From: an uncultured Chitinophaga sp.
Lineage (GTDB): Bacteria; Bacteroidota; Bacteroidia; Cytophagales; Cyclobacteriaceae
Direction of reading: 5' to 3'
DNA length: 64,000 nucleotides
NCBI GenBank assembly: GCA_902168205.1
Contig: CABHOK010000014.1
Location: forward strand, 744,001-808,000
In this document: positions 23,154 to 31,634 of the stretch, in pieces
Numbering within the stretch: the stretch's first letter is position 1
Layout of the letters: every line of letters begins with the position of its first letter
Made by a program: the position numbers and the translations under genes
Notes under the pieces: generated by a model
What the model was told of the DNA's origin: nothing
What the model saw: only the letters and a program-made list of their open reading frames with translations
Database searches by the model: none

Positions 23154-26100
23154 TTATAGATCGAGTTTAAGACCGGCACGTGTCCACCATGAATAAAATT
23201 CACGTTGGATATAGTGGTTCTCCTGTCCCTGGTATATTTCGAAAGGCTGGTTGGTAATGTTCAGGAACTCGGCAAAGAAACGCAGCTTCGGACTGATCGT
23301 GATGGTGGTTGTAGCATCCATCTGAATACGGTCTTTTACATACAGATCTTCGCTTGCATCGCCACCAATCTCACTGATATACTCTCCATTGAAGTTGGCG
23401 CTTACGCGGAAGTTGAAACGACCCAGGTCATATCCCAGCGACAAATTACCAACGTGTTTCGCCTGACCCGGAAGTCTGATCTCTTCATTGTCGTTGCTGT
23501 TGCTGCGTGATTGAATTTCAGCGTTTGATGAAGTGAGCGTATAGTTAGCATATATACTCAGTCCTTTTAAAACGCCCGGTAGAAACGTTAGATTCTGTTG
23601 ATACGCTACTTCAAAACCTAGTAAAGAAGCTGCCTCACCATTACGCGCTTGTGTGATATCGACCACTTGTCCATCGGAGCCTGGGTATTGACTGCTTTCA
23701 AATCTGCGGTTGAAAATGAAATCGGTGAGTCGCTTGTAGAATACTCCACCGGATAATATACCTACGCTTCCAAAATATTTTTCAGCCAATATATCCACGT
23801 TGGTTGCGCCAACCGGTTTTAACTGCGCGTTACCGATAGTACCTTCTCCTTCGTTGATGTTAATTTCCTGTGCGGGTATAATATCACTGAAGTTAGGACG
23901 AGCGTAACTACGTGTTACGGCCATGCGCAGGTTTGTATTGTCATTTACATTATAGCGTACGTGCAGTTGTGGTAAGAAGAAACTATAATCAGTGCTTCCT
24001 TCTTCCGGTATAATTTCGCTTTCATTTACAACGGTGTACGATTTATAGTCAACGCTGGTGTGCTCAAAACGAAAACCTCCCAATACCATAAGTTTGCTCA
24101 CTTGCAGTTTGGTCATCATATACCCGGCATATACATCTTCCTTGGCTGTATACGATTCGGCTGCTTCTGTAGCAAGTTTGTCTTCTACCGATAATTCGAA
24201 GTTGCCCGGGTTAGCGTCGAAGTAACGTATGAATCTTTCCGGGTCGGCATTGGCGCGCAGGGTATATTTACCATCCAGGAAGTTGTCGTCTACTTTTCCT
24301 CCTTCGTATTGGTCGAGGGTAAGATCATCGGATCCAGTATAGCTGAATACATTCTCCGTAATGTCATAACGTTTTTCTTTCAGACGAACCTTTCCTCCGA
24401 ATTTGAATAGTCCATCGCTATTGCCAGCTTTATACGGTATACCTATGTTGAATTTGGCGGTTTTGTTTACATCTTTAGCATATGTATTGCCCATGGTGGC
24501 CTCGTCAAATTCATAGACGGAATTGTTGAGGTATATATTTTGCGAACTCGTATGTGGCAGATCGTCCACCACGAACGATGGAAACTTTGGATTGGTGTCA
24601 AAGTCGATCGACATCTGGTCCACTTCACCAATACTCCCTATCTCGATATCGAATGGCGTATCTTGTATTGCTTCCGAGTAAGACACTTCGTAATCAAGAT
24701 TGATTTTAGAGAGCGTATGTTTTGCTCCCAGGTTAAAGCTGGTTACGATCTGTTTCTCCAGGCGGTCTTTAGTGAGGCGTTCAATTTCGTTGTCTTCGAA
24801 GGGAGAGTCGTCAACATTTGGATTGAATATATAGCGCCTTCTTTCCTCGCGATCGGTAAAACGATTGTAGAGCGATCGGAAATACACTTCGTTCTTGTCG
24901 TTGAATTTATAGTCAATGGTGCTGCTTAAGCCGAGGCGTGTTCGGGTAAGTTCATAGTCGCGTAACTCGAGTGCATTATCATCACGTTCCCAGTTGTCGG
25001 AGCCACGTTCGGTTTCATAGTAACTTGAGTTCAGCATAATGCCGAGCTTGTTATTGAGAAATCGCTGACTTCGCTCCAGTGATCCCTGCAGGTTCGTCTT
25101 GCCATTTATATTGTTATACCCTACAAGACCGGACGCATTTATACTAATGTTCTCCGTTTGCGCAGTGCGTGTAATCAGGTTCACCGAACCACCAATGGCA
25201 TCACCATCCATGTCTGGCGTAATAGCTTTGCTTACTTCAATGGATGAGAGCTGATCGGCTGGTACTGCATCCAGCGCCACATAACGAACGCTGGCTTCTG
25301 GTGATGGTATCTGCTCGCCGTTAATGCTGATGTTGGTGAACTGCGGTGCCAGACCGCGTACCAATACGTAGCGGCCTTCACCTTGATCTCTTTCAATATT
25401 TACTGCGGGCACACGCTGCAAGGCTTCTGCCACGTTTGGATCAGGAAAGCGACCGATCTGGTCAGCACTCACTACGTTCTTGATGTTGTCGGCTGTCTTC
25501 TGCTGGTTCAATGCTTTTTGTTGTCCTTGCAACACACCGGTAATAACGATATCCTGCAGTTGTGTGGCATCGCTTATCATTTTAAGTTCAACATCAGCAA
25601 CTCCATTTTCCGGAACGGTTACTACTTCGGTATATTTACGGAAGCCTATATAGCTTATTTCAAGCTCGACTTCACCACTGGGTACACGTAAAAAGAATTC
25701 TCCGTTAACATCGGATGTCGTTCCGTTGTTGGTTCCTTTTTGGAATATAGTAGCGCCCGGTAAAACAGATTTGAACTGATCATCGATCACACGTCCGCGG
25801 ACTGCACCGGCTGCCGCTGGTTTCTTTGCTGTAGCTGTTGTCAGATTCGATTTTACCAATAGCAAATTGTCCATTTGCTGAATAGCTACACGCGCTTGCG
25901 TAGCGATGGCTTCCAGAATTTGCCCGAGGTTGGTATGATGGCCATCCAGCGTGATCTTTTTGGTAAGGTCTACTCTCTTGCTGCTATAGGTAAAGGTAAA
26001 ATCTGTTTTCTCTTCGATGATGGTAAAAACATCTTTCAGTGTTTTGTCTTTTACCTCGAGACGAAGCTTAACATCGTAGATGTTTTGCGCAGTGCCGTTT

Positions 26101-26207
26101 CGGGCAAACAGAACGTTGAGCAATAAACATTGCAGCGCAATTCCTGTTAATGTGTACAGGGTAAATTTTTGCGCCTTCGAAATACAAATCTGTAATTTTG
26201 TATACAT
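23154..26207 (-). CDS. TonB-dependent receptor with STN and carboxypeptidase-like domains
   Basis: Outer-membrane active-transport channel of 1017 aa. Order: signal segment, STN domain (about 47-118, KLRLEVKDKTLKDVF), carboxypeptidase regulatory-like beta-sandwich (about 133-222, GRVIDDQFKSVLPGATIFQ), plug domain (about 230-350, with NVAEALQRVPAVNIERDQGEGRY and the R-G-L-A-P-Q-F element), then a 22-strand barrel ending in an aromatic-rich strand (YSWWTRAGLKLDL, Leu-Asp-Leu last). The STN domain implies direct contact with FecR, encoded just upstream, so this is a signal-transducing receptor. Substrate inferred from the linked phytase. Confidence 0.95.
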   Translation of the reverse strand: MYTKLQICISKAQKFTLYTLTGIALQCLLLNVLFARNGTAQNIYDVKLRLEVKDKTLKDVFTIIEEKTDFTFTYSSKRVDLTKKITLDGHHTNLGQILEAIATQARVAIQQMDNLLLVKSNLTTATAKKPAAAGAVRGRVIDDQFKSVLPGATIFQKGTNNGTTSDVNGEFFLRVPSGEVELEISYIGFRKYTEVVTVPENGVADVELKMISDATQLQDIVITGVLQGQQKALNQQKTADNIKNVVSADQIGRFPDPNVAEALQRVPAVNIERDQGEGRYVLVRGLAPQFTNISINGEQIPSPEASVRYVALDAVPADQLSSIEVSKAITPDMDGDAIGGSVNLITRTAQTENISINASGLVGYNNINGKTNLQGSLERSQRFLNNKLGIMLNSSYYETERGSDNWERDDNALELRDYELTRTRLGLSSTIDYKFNDKNEVYFRSLYNRFTDREERRRYIFNPNVDDSPFEDNEIERLTKDRLEKQIVTSFNLGAKHTLSKINLDYEVSYSEAIQDTPFDIEIGSIGEVDQMSIDFDTNPKFPSFVVDDLPHTSSQNIYLNNSVYEFDEATMGNTYAKDVNKTAKFNIGIPYKAGNSDGLFKFGGKVRLKEKRYDITENVFSYTGSDDLTLDQYEGGKVDDNFLDGKYTLRANADPERFIRYFDANPGNFELSVEDKLATEAAESYTAKEDVYAGYMMTKLQVSKLMVLGGFRFEHTSVDYKSYTVVNESEIIPEEGSTDYSFFLPQLHVRYNVNDNTNLRMAVTRSYARPNFSDIIPAQEININEGEGTIGNAQLKPVGATNVDILAEKYFGSVGILSGGVFYKRLTDFIFNRRFESSQYPGSDGQVVDITQARNGEAASLLGFEVAYQQNLTFLPGVLKGLSIYANYTLTSSNAEIQSRSNSNDNEEIRLPGQAKHVGNLSLGYDLGRFNFRVSANFNGEYISEIGGDASEDLYVKDRIQMDATTTITISPKLRFFAEFLNITNQPFEIYQGQENHYIQREFYSWWTRAGLKLDL

Positions 26208-26243
26208 AAGGGGTTCAGGTTATTTTTTCGTTAGATTAAGTTT

Positions 26244-27239
26244 CTATTCTTCGCAGCCTTTTCCATATAGGGTTATGACCTGGCCTGCTATACTATATTG
26301 AATGCCGGTGCTATAGCGGATGGCACGCAATACATTTTCAACCGGTTCATTTTTATATTTACCGGTGATGCGACATTGCCGGATGTTCGCATTCTTGAAA
26401 TGTATAGTAACGCCGTATTGCTGTTCAATTTTTCTGGCGGCATCAGCAAGCAGTATATCTTCCAGTATCAGGGTGTGATTTTTCCAGGCGAGGTCTTTCT
26501 CGAGATCAGCCGGTTCTTTGATCATGCTGTGGTTAAGACGCGAGTAGTTTATTTTTTCGTGAGGAAGCAATACCTGTGTATCGTTGCCTTGCATAACTCG
26601 CACTTTTCCAGTGGCAACGCTTACTATAATATTGTTGCCCGTAGCATTTACATTGAAGGAAGTGCCGAGTACGTGCGTGGAAAATTCATCGGTATGAATA
26701 ATGAAGGGGTGAAGTGAGTCTTTTTCAATTTCAAAAAAAGCCTCTCCCGTTAAATATACCTCCCGCTTAAACCCTTTGAATGTCTCCGGGTATTTTAAGG
26801 ATGCATTTGAATTGAGTTGAACGATGGAGCCATCGCTCAATTTTATACTCAGTTGTTCTCCCGTGGTTGTGTGCTGCTCGGTATAGACAAGTTCTTCCGA
26901 ACGTGACTCGGAATATTTACCCAATACATAAATAGCAATGCCCGCTGCCAGAAATATAGCCAGCGAGGCCGCGATCTTTTGCCACGATAACGTTCTGGTT
27001 TTTTTTTGTTCTTCTTCATATACATCGATCCGGTGATTGAGCTTCTGCAACCCGGATGATAAATCGAACTGCGATTGATGTGATGTGTTGTTAGCTTCCC
27101 ACGAAGCCGACCACTCCAGAAATATTTTCTGATGCGATATATCTTCGGCTACCCAATCCAGTAAAGCTTTCTTTTCGTGTTCGGTGGCTTCGTCAGCGAG
27201 GTAACGTACAATAAGATGTGTCGGGATTTTCTCCTGCAT
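26244..27239 (-). CDS. FecR family anti-sigma factor
   Basis: Inner-membrane regulator that passes the signal from the receptor to the ECF sigma factor. The cytosolic N-terminal part (1-85) begins QEKIPTHLIVRYLADEATEHEKKALLDWV, followed by one transmembrane helix (about 86-105), a FecR domain (about 110-210, with LSDGSIVQLNSNASLKYP and REVYLTGEAFFEIEKD), and a DUF4974-like C-terminal domain with LVFEDILLADAARKI-like spacing. Genes on both sides are the sigma factor (73 bases upstream) and receptor (36 bases downstream), the standard order. Confidence 0.95.
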   Translation of the reverse strand: MQEKIPTHLIVRYLADEATEHEKKALLDWVAEDISHQKIFLEWSASWEANNTSHQSQFDLSSGLQKLNHRIDVYEEEQKKTRTLSWQKIAASLAIFLAAGIAIYVLGKYSESRSEELVYTEQHTTTGEQLSIKLSDGSIVQLNSNASLKYPETFKGFKREVYLTGEAFFEIEKDSLHPFIIHTDEFSTHVLGTSFNVNATGNNIIVSVATGKVRVMQGNDTQVLLPHEKINYSRLNHSMIKEPADLEKDLAWKNHTLILEDILLADAARKIEQQYGVTIHFKNANIRQCRITGKYKNEPVENVLRAIRYSTGIQYSIAGQVITLYGKGCEE

Positions 27240-27311
27240 AGCATTTGGTTTACTATACAGGAAGGAGGAATAACAAGCACCACCCCACCAGTGCAGGGTA
27301 TTATCAAAAGG

Positions 27312-27899
27312 TTAAGCTTCTGTTAACGCACTCGCGTGGTTTTCAGGGTACTGATACTGCCTGAGCGCCTTGCGTAAATGACTAAGTGCTTTTACCAAGT
27401 GATTCTCTACGGTGTTCTCAGAGATGTCGAGTATCTTGCTGATCTCCCGGTAGGTTAGGTTATCGAACCGGCTCATCATAAAAACCTGTTTACAACGGTG
27501 TGGCAAGGCGCCAATGGCCAGGTCAATATGTTGCTGGAGTTCTTTGTGTACGAGTGATTGTTCCGGTGTGGTAGAATCGGCAAAGTCGGTTTGCAGAAGA
27601 ATGTCATCAATGTCTTCATTCAACGGTTGGTGCTTCTTCAGCACAGCAAGGGCAGCATGCTTTACCGCTATATAAAGATATGCATTCAGATTTTTTTCGA
27701 TTGTAAGTTGGTGGCGGTTCTTCCAGAGGTATACAAATACATCGGCAACTACTTCTTCCGCTTCCGCGGCATGGCGCAGGTAGGTATTTGCGAACCGGCA
27801 GAGTTTATCATAATACTGAGCGAACAGCGTGTTAAGTGCCAGACGATCGTTGGCCTGTATCTGTTTGAAAAGTATAATATCGGAGCGCTCCGGATCCAC
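27312..27899 (-). CDS. ECF RNA polymerase sigma-70 factor (FecI-like)
   Basis: 195-aa sigma factor with region 2 (NTLFAQYYDKLCRFANTYLRH, AEEVVADVFVYLWKNR at about 20-90) and region 4 helix-turn-helix (YREISKILDISENTVENHLVKAL, about 145-178). It begins with GTG; no in-frame ATG lies upstream before the promoter. A TACTTTTG box at 27931-27938 (minus) places transcription start about 25 bases before the GTG. With FecR and the receptor it forms a cell-surface signalling system that probably controls the receptor and phytase genes. Confidence 0.95.
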   Translation of the reverse strand: MDPERSDIILFKQIQANDRLALNTLFAQYYDKLCRFANTYLRHAAEAEEVVADVFVYLWKNRHQLTIEKNLNAYLYIAVKHAALAVLKKHQPLNEDIDDILLQTDFADSTTPEQSLVHKELQQHIDLAIGALPHRCKQVFMMSRFDNLTYREISKILDISENTVENHLVKALSHLRKALRQYQYPENHASALTEA

Positions 27900-27930
27900 A
27901 GCCTAAAAATTCCATTTTAGCTGCAGAGCG

Positions 27931-27960
27931 CAAAAGTATAGGTGTTATCAAATCGTAAAG
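27931..27960 (-). promoter_or_regulatory. Bacteroidota-type promoter of the ECF sigma gene
   Basis: On the minus strand, CTTTA (27956-27960) and TACTTTTG (27931-27938) are spaced 17 bases, close to the TTTG / TAnnTTTG arrangement of the primary sigma factor in this phylum. Confidence 0.55.
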
Positions 27961-28000
27961 AGATTATTAATGAGAGGGAGAGCAGCAATTTGTGCCTTCT

Positions 28001-28216
28001 CTATTTCTTTCTGAACCGGAAGGGTTCTTTATTAGTGGCAATGAGCTTGCCCTCCTGTATAAGTGTACTGGCAACAAGTTCTACCTGGTCAACCAGCATC
28101 TGCCAATTCTTTTGATCAATAGCCTGCGCTACATCAGACGGACAAAACGTCTTTTCAGTACCACGCTCGTCAGCAAGTTTTAGAATTGTTTTCCGAATGT
28201 CATCAGCAAAAACCAT
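28001..28216 (-). CDS. DUF3253 domain protein
   Basis: A 71-aa small winged-helix-like protein. The family pattern is DIRKTILKLADERGTEKTFCPSDVAQAI followed by WQMLVDQVELVASTLIQEGKLIATNK, ending in basic RFRKK. DUF3253 proteins are short, conserved and of unknown role; they look like DNA- or RNA-binding folds. The gene is 96 bases downstream, counting along the minus strand from the right, of nothing related and stands as a single unit near the sigma factor promoter. Confidence 0.85.
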   Translation of the reverse strand: MVFADDIRKTILKLADERGTEKTFCPSDVAQAIDQKNWQMLVDQVELVASTLIQEGKLIATNKEPFRFRKK

Positions 28217-28417
28217 AAGAGCTTTCGATGTGAGTTATAAACATGAACCAGCGTACAATGGTTCTGATTTCAGCATGCTTTTTTATTATTTATACTATTT
28301 CCACGCCCGGTAATAATGCTAGTGTCTCATCCTGCATGGTGCTGTGCTTTTAAATATAGCTCGTCTTGCCGGAGAATGATTCTTTTAGCAAATCTATAGA
28401 ATGAGCACAGAGAAAGT

Positions 28418-28425
28418 TATTTTTG
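28418..28425 (+). promoter_or_regulatory. TAnnTTTG box next to a start codon
   Basis: TATTTTTG followed by C lies 4 bases before the ATG at 28430. With usual spacing the transcript would start at or close to the ATG, making it leaderless, unless translation begins at a later methionine. Confidence 0.45.
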
Positions 28426-28429
28426 CATT

Positions 28430-28810
28430 ATGATAGTATCACGTTTCATCGCAGAAAGCCAGGAACCGAATCGTGAAATCATGACTGTACTTAGGTCGTG
28501 GGTAATGGACTTGGGACGGCACGTGGAGGAGAAGATGAGCAACAAGGTGCCACATTTCTATTTCTACGGACAATTGTGCTACCTCAATCCACTGGCGGAA
28601 GGTGTTGAGTTTGCCTTTACAAAAGGATACGAACTCTCGGACGATACCAAGATGCTGGAGTTTAAAGGACGCAAGCATGTAAAGTCTATTACCTTCCACA
28701 GCGTAGCCGAAGCGGAAGAGAATGAAGATGGAATACGCCATATTCTGAATGAAGCAGCTATACTAAACGAATATCATTTTAAAAGAAAAAAACAGCGAAG
28801 CACGAAATGA
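28430..28810 (+). CDS. DUF1801 domain protein (YdhG-like)
   Basis: 126-aa soluble protein of the DUF1801/YdhG family, whose fold resembles frataxin (alpha-beta). Visible pattern: FIAESQEPNREIMTVLRSWVM, then VEEKMSNKVPHFYFYGQLCYLN and VEFAFTKGYELSD, ending HFKRKKQRSTK. Some members have been proposed to bind iron. The GTG/ATG context gives ATG at 28430; an alternative is M18. It overlaps the pseudouridine synthase gene by 4 bases (ATGA), so the two are translationally coupled, perhaps just by compactness. Confidence 0.88.
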   Translation: MIVSRFIAESQEPNREIMTVLRSWVMDLGRHVEEKMSNKVPHFYFYGQLCYLNPLAEGVEFAFTKGYELSDDTKMLEFKGRKHVKSITFHSVAEAEENEDGIRHILNEAAILNEYHFKRKKQRSTK

Positions 28811-29841
28811 GTGAGGATATTATACTTCCGGATGACGGTGATGATGATGAAATGTTTGAACATCATCGCATCGTAGCGGACCCCAAGCAAAGCCTGCTTC
28901 GCATTGATAAGTTTTTAATGGATCGGTTACCCAATGTAACACGAACCAAACTGCAGACCGGCATACATGATGGTTTTGTTCGGGTAAATGACAAAGCTAT
29001 AAAGCCAAACTACAAGATCCATCCAAACGATGTTGTCACGGTTTCTTTGCCTGAGCCCCCGCGCGATACCGAGATCATCCCTGAAAATATACCGCTGAAT
29101 ATAGTCTTTGAAGATGACCATTTGCTCGTGATCAACAAACCGGCGGGAATGGTCGTGCATCCGGCTTATCAGAACTGGAGCGGCACAGTAGTGAATGCCC
29201 TGGCGTATCACTTTCAGAATTTACCCCGGATGACGGGTAATGAAGGTCGCCCGGGATTAGTGCATCGCATTGATAAAGATACCTCCGGGTTACTGGTAAT
29301 TGCCAAAGATGAAGCAAGCCTTACGGGATTAGCAAAACAGTTCTTTGATCACTCCATTGAGCGCACCTATAATGCACTGGTATGGGGTGTGCCGGAGCAG
29401 CCGAGTGGAACGGTCAATGTAAATGTAGGACGAAGTTTAAAAGACAGACGCGTAACGACTGCTTTCCCGAACAGTGACATGGGGCGCCATGCCATTACAC
29501 ACTATAGTTTACTTCGTGATCTGCGCTACGTATCGCTGATCGAATGCAAGCTTGAAACAGGCCGTACACACCAGATACGGGCACACATGAAATACCTCGG
29601 CCATCCGCTTTTTAACGATGCTATGTATGGTGGTAATGAGGTGTTGAAAGGAACAACCTTTACGAAGTACAAGCAGTTTGTAGAGAACTGTTTCAAAATT
29701 ATACCACGCCAGGCTTTGCATGCCAAAACGTTGGGCTTTGTTCATCCTGTCACAAAACAACATCTGCAGTTTGATTCAGAGCTACCACGGGATTTTACCG
29801 ATGTACTCGATAAGTGGGACCACTACGTAAAGTATAACTAG
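28807..29841 (+). CDS. RluA-family pseudouridine synthase (RluD-like)
   Basis: Converts specific uridines in large-subunit rRNA to pseudouridine. An acidic 20-residue start is followed by an S4 RNA-binding domain (about 30-92, LRIDKFLMDRLPNVTRTKLQ) and the catalytic domain with HRIDKDTSG at 153-161, D156 being the catalytic aspartate. Later GRTHQIRAHMKYLGHPLFND (about 256-275) completes the family signature. Length of 344 aa agrees with RluD. The N-terminal acidic extension is longer than in E. coli RluD. Confidence 0.95.
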   Translation: MSEDIILPDDGDDDEMFEHHRIVADPKQSLLRIDKFLMDRLPNVTRTKLQTGIHDGFVRVNDKAIKPNYKIHPNDVVTVSLPEPPRDTEIIPENIPLNIVFEDDHLLVINKPAGMVVHPAYQNWSGTVVNALAYHFQNLPRMTGNEGRPGLVHRIDKDTSGLLVIAKDEASLTGLAKQFFDHSIERTYNALVWGVPEQPSGTVNVNVGRSLKDRRVTTAFPNSDMGRHAITHYSLLRDLRYVSLIECKLETGRTHQIRAHMKYLGHPLFNDAMYGGNEVLKGTTFTKYKQFVENCFKIIPRQALHAKTLGFVHPVTKQHLQFDSELPRDFTDVLDKWDHYVKYN

Positions 29842-29994
29842 TATATAATTTATACCGGGTACGAATAACAATTAACGGATACGGTTACAGGAAAGAGTAA
29901 AGGATTGTGCTTGATGCAGAAATACATCAAAGAGTATAGAAGAAGTAACCTAAACGCTGTTTAGATCGAGTGACTTGTAACAGCTTTCAGCCTC

Positions 29995-30198
29995 TTAAAA
30001 AGATGGTCTGAGTTTTCTGTCTTTGCCCAGCGCCTGACGAATCTCCTTCAGCGCCTGGCGTTTCAATCGCTGATGAGAAGCTTCATCCTGCGAAGCATAC
30101 ATCAGTCCCTTGATATACTCAAGTACCTTCTCCGTTTGCATCTGATCGAGCGAGTCAAGCGACTCAACGATCTGATATTTTTGATTTATAGTTGTCAT
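29995..30198 (-). CDS. Small helical hypothetical protein, 67 aa
   Basis: Starts at the ATG at 30198 (a longer frame exists but adds a Cys- and Thr-rich, unlikely N-terminus). Sequence MTTINQKYQIVESLDSLDQ followed by a helix EKVLEYIKGLMYA and a basic C-terminal helix (HQRLKRQALKEIRQAL). The layout resembles small antitoxin-like or DUF2281-like proteins, in which a LPEEKLxEVLxFI helix precedes a basic tail, but I cannot assign it. It is 130 bases downstream of the PIN gene's stop on the same strand, so it could belong to that locus. Confidence 0.6.
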   Translation of the reverse strand: MTTINQKYQIVESLDSLDQMQTEKVLEYIKGLMYASQDEASHQRLKRQALKEIRQALGKDRKLRPSF

Positions 30199-30327
30199 AC
30201 GTGTAGTGGTTGTTTGACAACACAAATAACGTAAATCAACCACCTGATGTTCAAGAACCATGCCCGCTATTAACAGTAATACAACACGGTCGTAATATTT
30301 GAGTTAAAAATGCTGAAAAGCAGTGCT

Positions 30328-30813
30328 TTATAGATCGAGTATACCAAAGAATTCGGAATATGGTATATGTAAATCAATGAAGGTAAATCTGGGTTGCTGG
30401 GTTAATTTTATCCGATCGTATATCTTTTTACTCTCTAAATCAGACGACAGATAATATTTAACATTCCTTTCTGTATCAGCCTGTGCAAAAAGCTTGGTGT
30501 CGTTGGGAATAATTTTACGATCGTTTAAATAGATATTTCCGGAGTGCCGTTGGCTAAAGATATATTTGGCAAAGTCTCCCGCTCTTTGTGCATGATTCAA
30601 ATTGAAAGGAAGAACCTGTAAATTTCGAAGAGGTAATTCCGATGTACTGCCACCAACGCAATATTCGGCAACGCTAATCGTAGATACTATCATGGTAATA
30701 TCATGGTCCAGGAAATAACGAAAATAATTATCTGCGTTTCTAAAGAGAGGATCGTTGTCGTTTAAAAATCTTAGAAAAAAACTGGTGTCAAGTAAAACAC
30801 ATTCATGATTCAT
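30328..30813 (-). CDS. PIN-domain protein (VapC-like RNase toxin candidate)
   Basis: 161 aa from the ATG at 30813 (the frame is open further upstream inside the neighbouring gene, but the PIN motif starts with MNHECVLLDTSFF). PIN acidic residues: D9 (LLDTSF), E50 (ISVAEY), D105 (IPNDTKLFAQAD) and D125 (YLSSDLES). PIN proteins are Mg2+-dependent endoribonucleases and often toxins of type II modules. The gene overlaps the upstream 262-aa gene by 11 bases (ATGAATCATGA), the tight coupling seen for toxin-antitoxin pairs. The A/T-rich codon use differs from the adjacent homogentisate dioxygenase gene. Confidence 0.85.
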   Translation of the reverse strand: MNHECVLLDTSFFLRFLNDNDPLFRNADNYFRYFLDHDITMIVSTISVAEYCVGGSTSELPLRNLQVLPFNLNHAQRAGDFAKYIFSQRHSGNIYLNDRKIIPNDTKLFAQADTERNVKYYLSSDLESKKIYDRIKLTQQPRFTFIDLHIPYSEFFGILDL

Positions 30814-31591
30814 AATTACCTCGTATTTCATTAAGCCAACTGTCTGCATCAATAGACCCAAGCCAGTTTTTTTTTGCCTTGGTCCGAAGTGATGTCAGGT
30901 ACTCTTTATCGTATTTGGGTTCGTAATCAATCAGGTCAATAAAAGATAGACTTGACTTGTCGAACTCTCCGGTTTCTGAATGTTGCTTACCTTTAACTCG
31001 TATTCCATGATTTTTATAGAGAAGATTTTGCTCAAGCTTCTCTAAAAATTCAATAGGTGTTTCAATTCGCAGTAAGCCGTGGTCGTCTGTTAACAAGTAC
31101 ATATTAGCGCGATCTTTTCCACCAGCATTTGTTATTCTGCCGTAGAAATAAAATTCCGCTTCGCTCCAGATCGCTTCTGTTCTCAGGTATCGGGTATCTT
31201 TATTCAACTGAATCTCATTAGTGCCGGAAATGGAAGTGCGCAACGTTAGAGTATAATTCTTTTTTGTAGCTATAGCCTGGAATTCTTCAATTGCTTTTGC
31301 CGTGGGGTAATCCAGAAAATCTATACTATTGTTCTCTCGTATCTGCCCGAGCAAAGCATTGAATCCAATGATATATTGTGCAGATGTTTTGAAAATATGT
31401 TTTACAGATCCCTGTTCTATTCTGTAGCTAATAACTGGTCTGTCCTTTTTATCACTGGGGAATAAAAGATTTTCGACATTCTCCAAAATCAACATGATTT
31501 CTTTGATGTCATAGTTATCAGGTGTAATTTCTTTATTGCCTTGTAGCCCTGATATACCTATTTCTATAAAACCTGTTTTCTCCATTGTCAA
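30803..31591 (-). CDS. Unassigned partner of the PIN protein, 262 aa
   Basis: Soluble, mixed alpha/beta protein without a family I recognise. N-terminal strand ETGFIEIGISGLQG-like, then a segment with IMLILENVENLLFPSD; SVKHIFKTSAQYIIGFNALL; and a C-terminal part ending DADSWLNEIRGNYES. That last D-x-W-L-x-x-I-R-G motif is what the PIN-binding tails of many type II antitoxins look like. No HTH or AbrB domain is seen; at 262 aa it is three times longer than a usual antitoxin. First gene of the pair, so it is translated before the toxin candidate. Function as antitoxin is inference. Confidence 0.7.
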   Translation of the reverse strand: MTMEKTGFIEIGISGLQGNKEITPDNYDIKEIMLILENVENLLFPSDKKDRPVISYRIEQGSVKHIFKTSAQYIIGFNALLGQIRENNSIDFLDYPTAKAIEEFQAIATKKNYTLTLRTSISGTNEIQLNKDTRYLRTEAIWSEAEFYFYGRITNAGGKDRANMYLLTDDHGLLRIETPIEFLEKLEQNLLYKNHGIRVKGKQHSETGEFDKSSLSFIDLIDYEPKYDKEYLTSLRTKAKKNWLGSIDADSWLNEIRGNYES

Positions 31592-31634
31592 ATTCCCTGA
31601 TAAAAATAAGTAATTATTAAATAAAATGAGGTGC

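Noticed and set aside
28243-28353. 36-codon frame with a hydrophobic segment between the DUF3253 and DUF1801 genes
   Set aside because: Too short and without homologous pattern or a ribosome-binding signal I can trust; kept only as a note.
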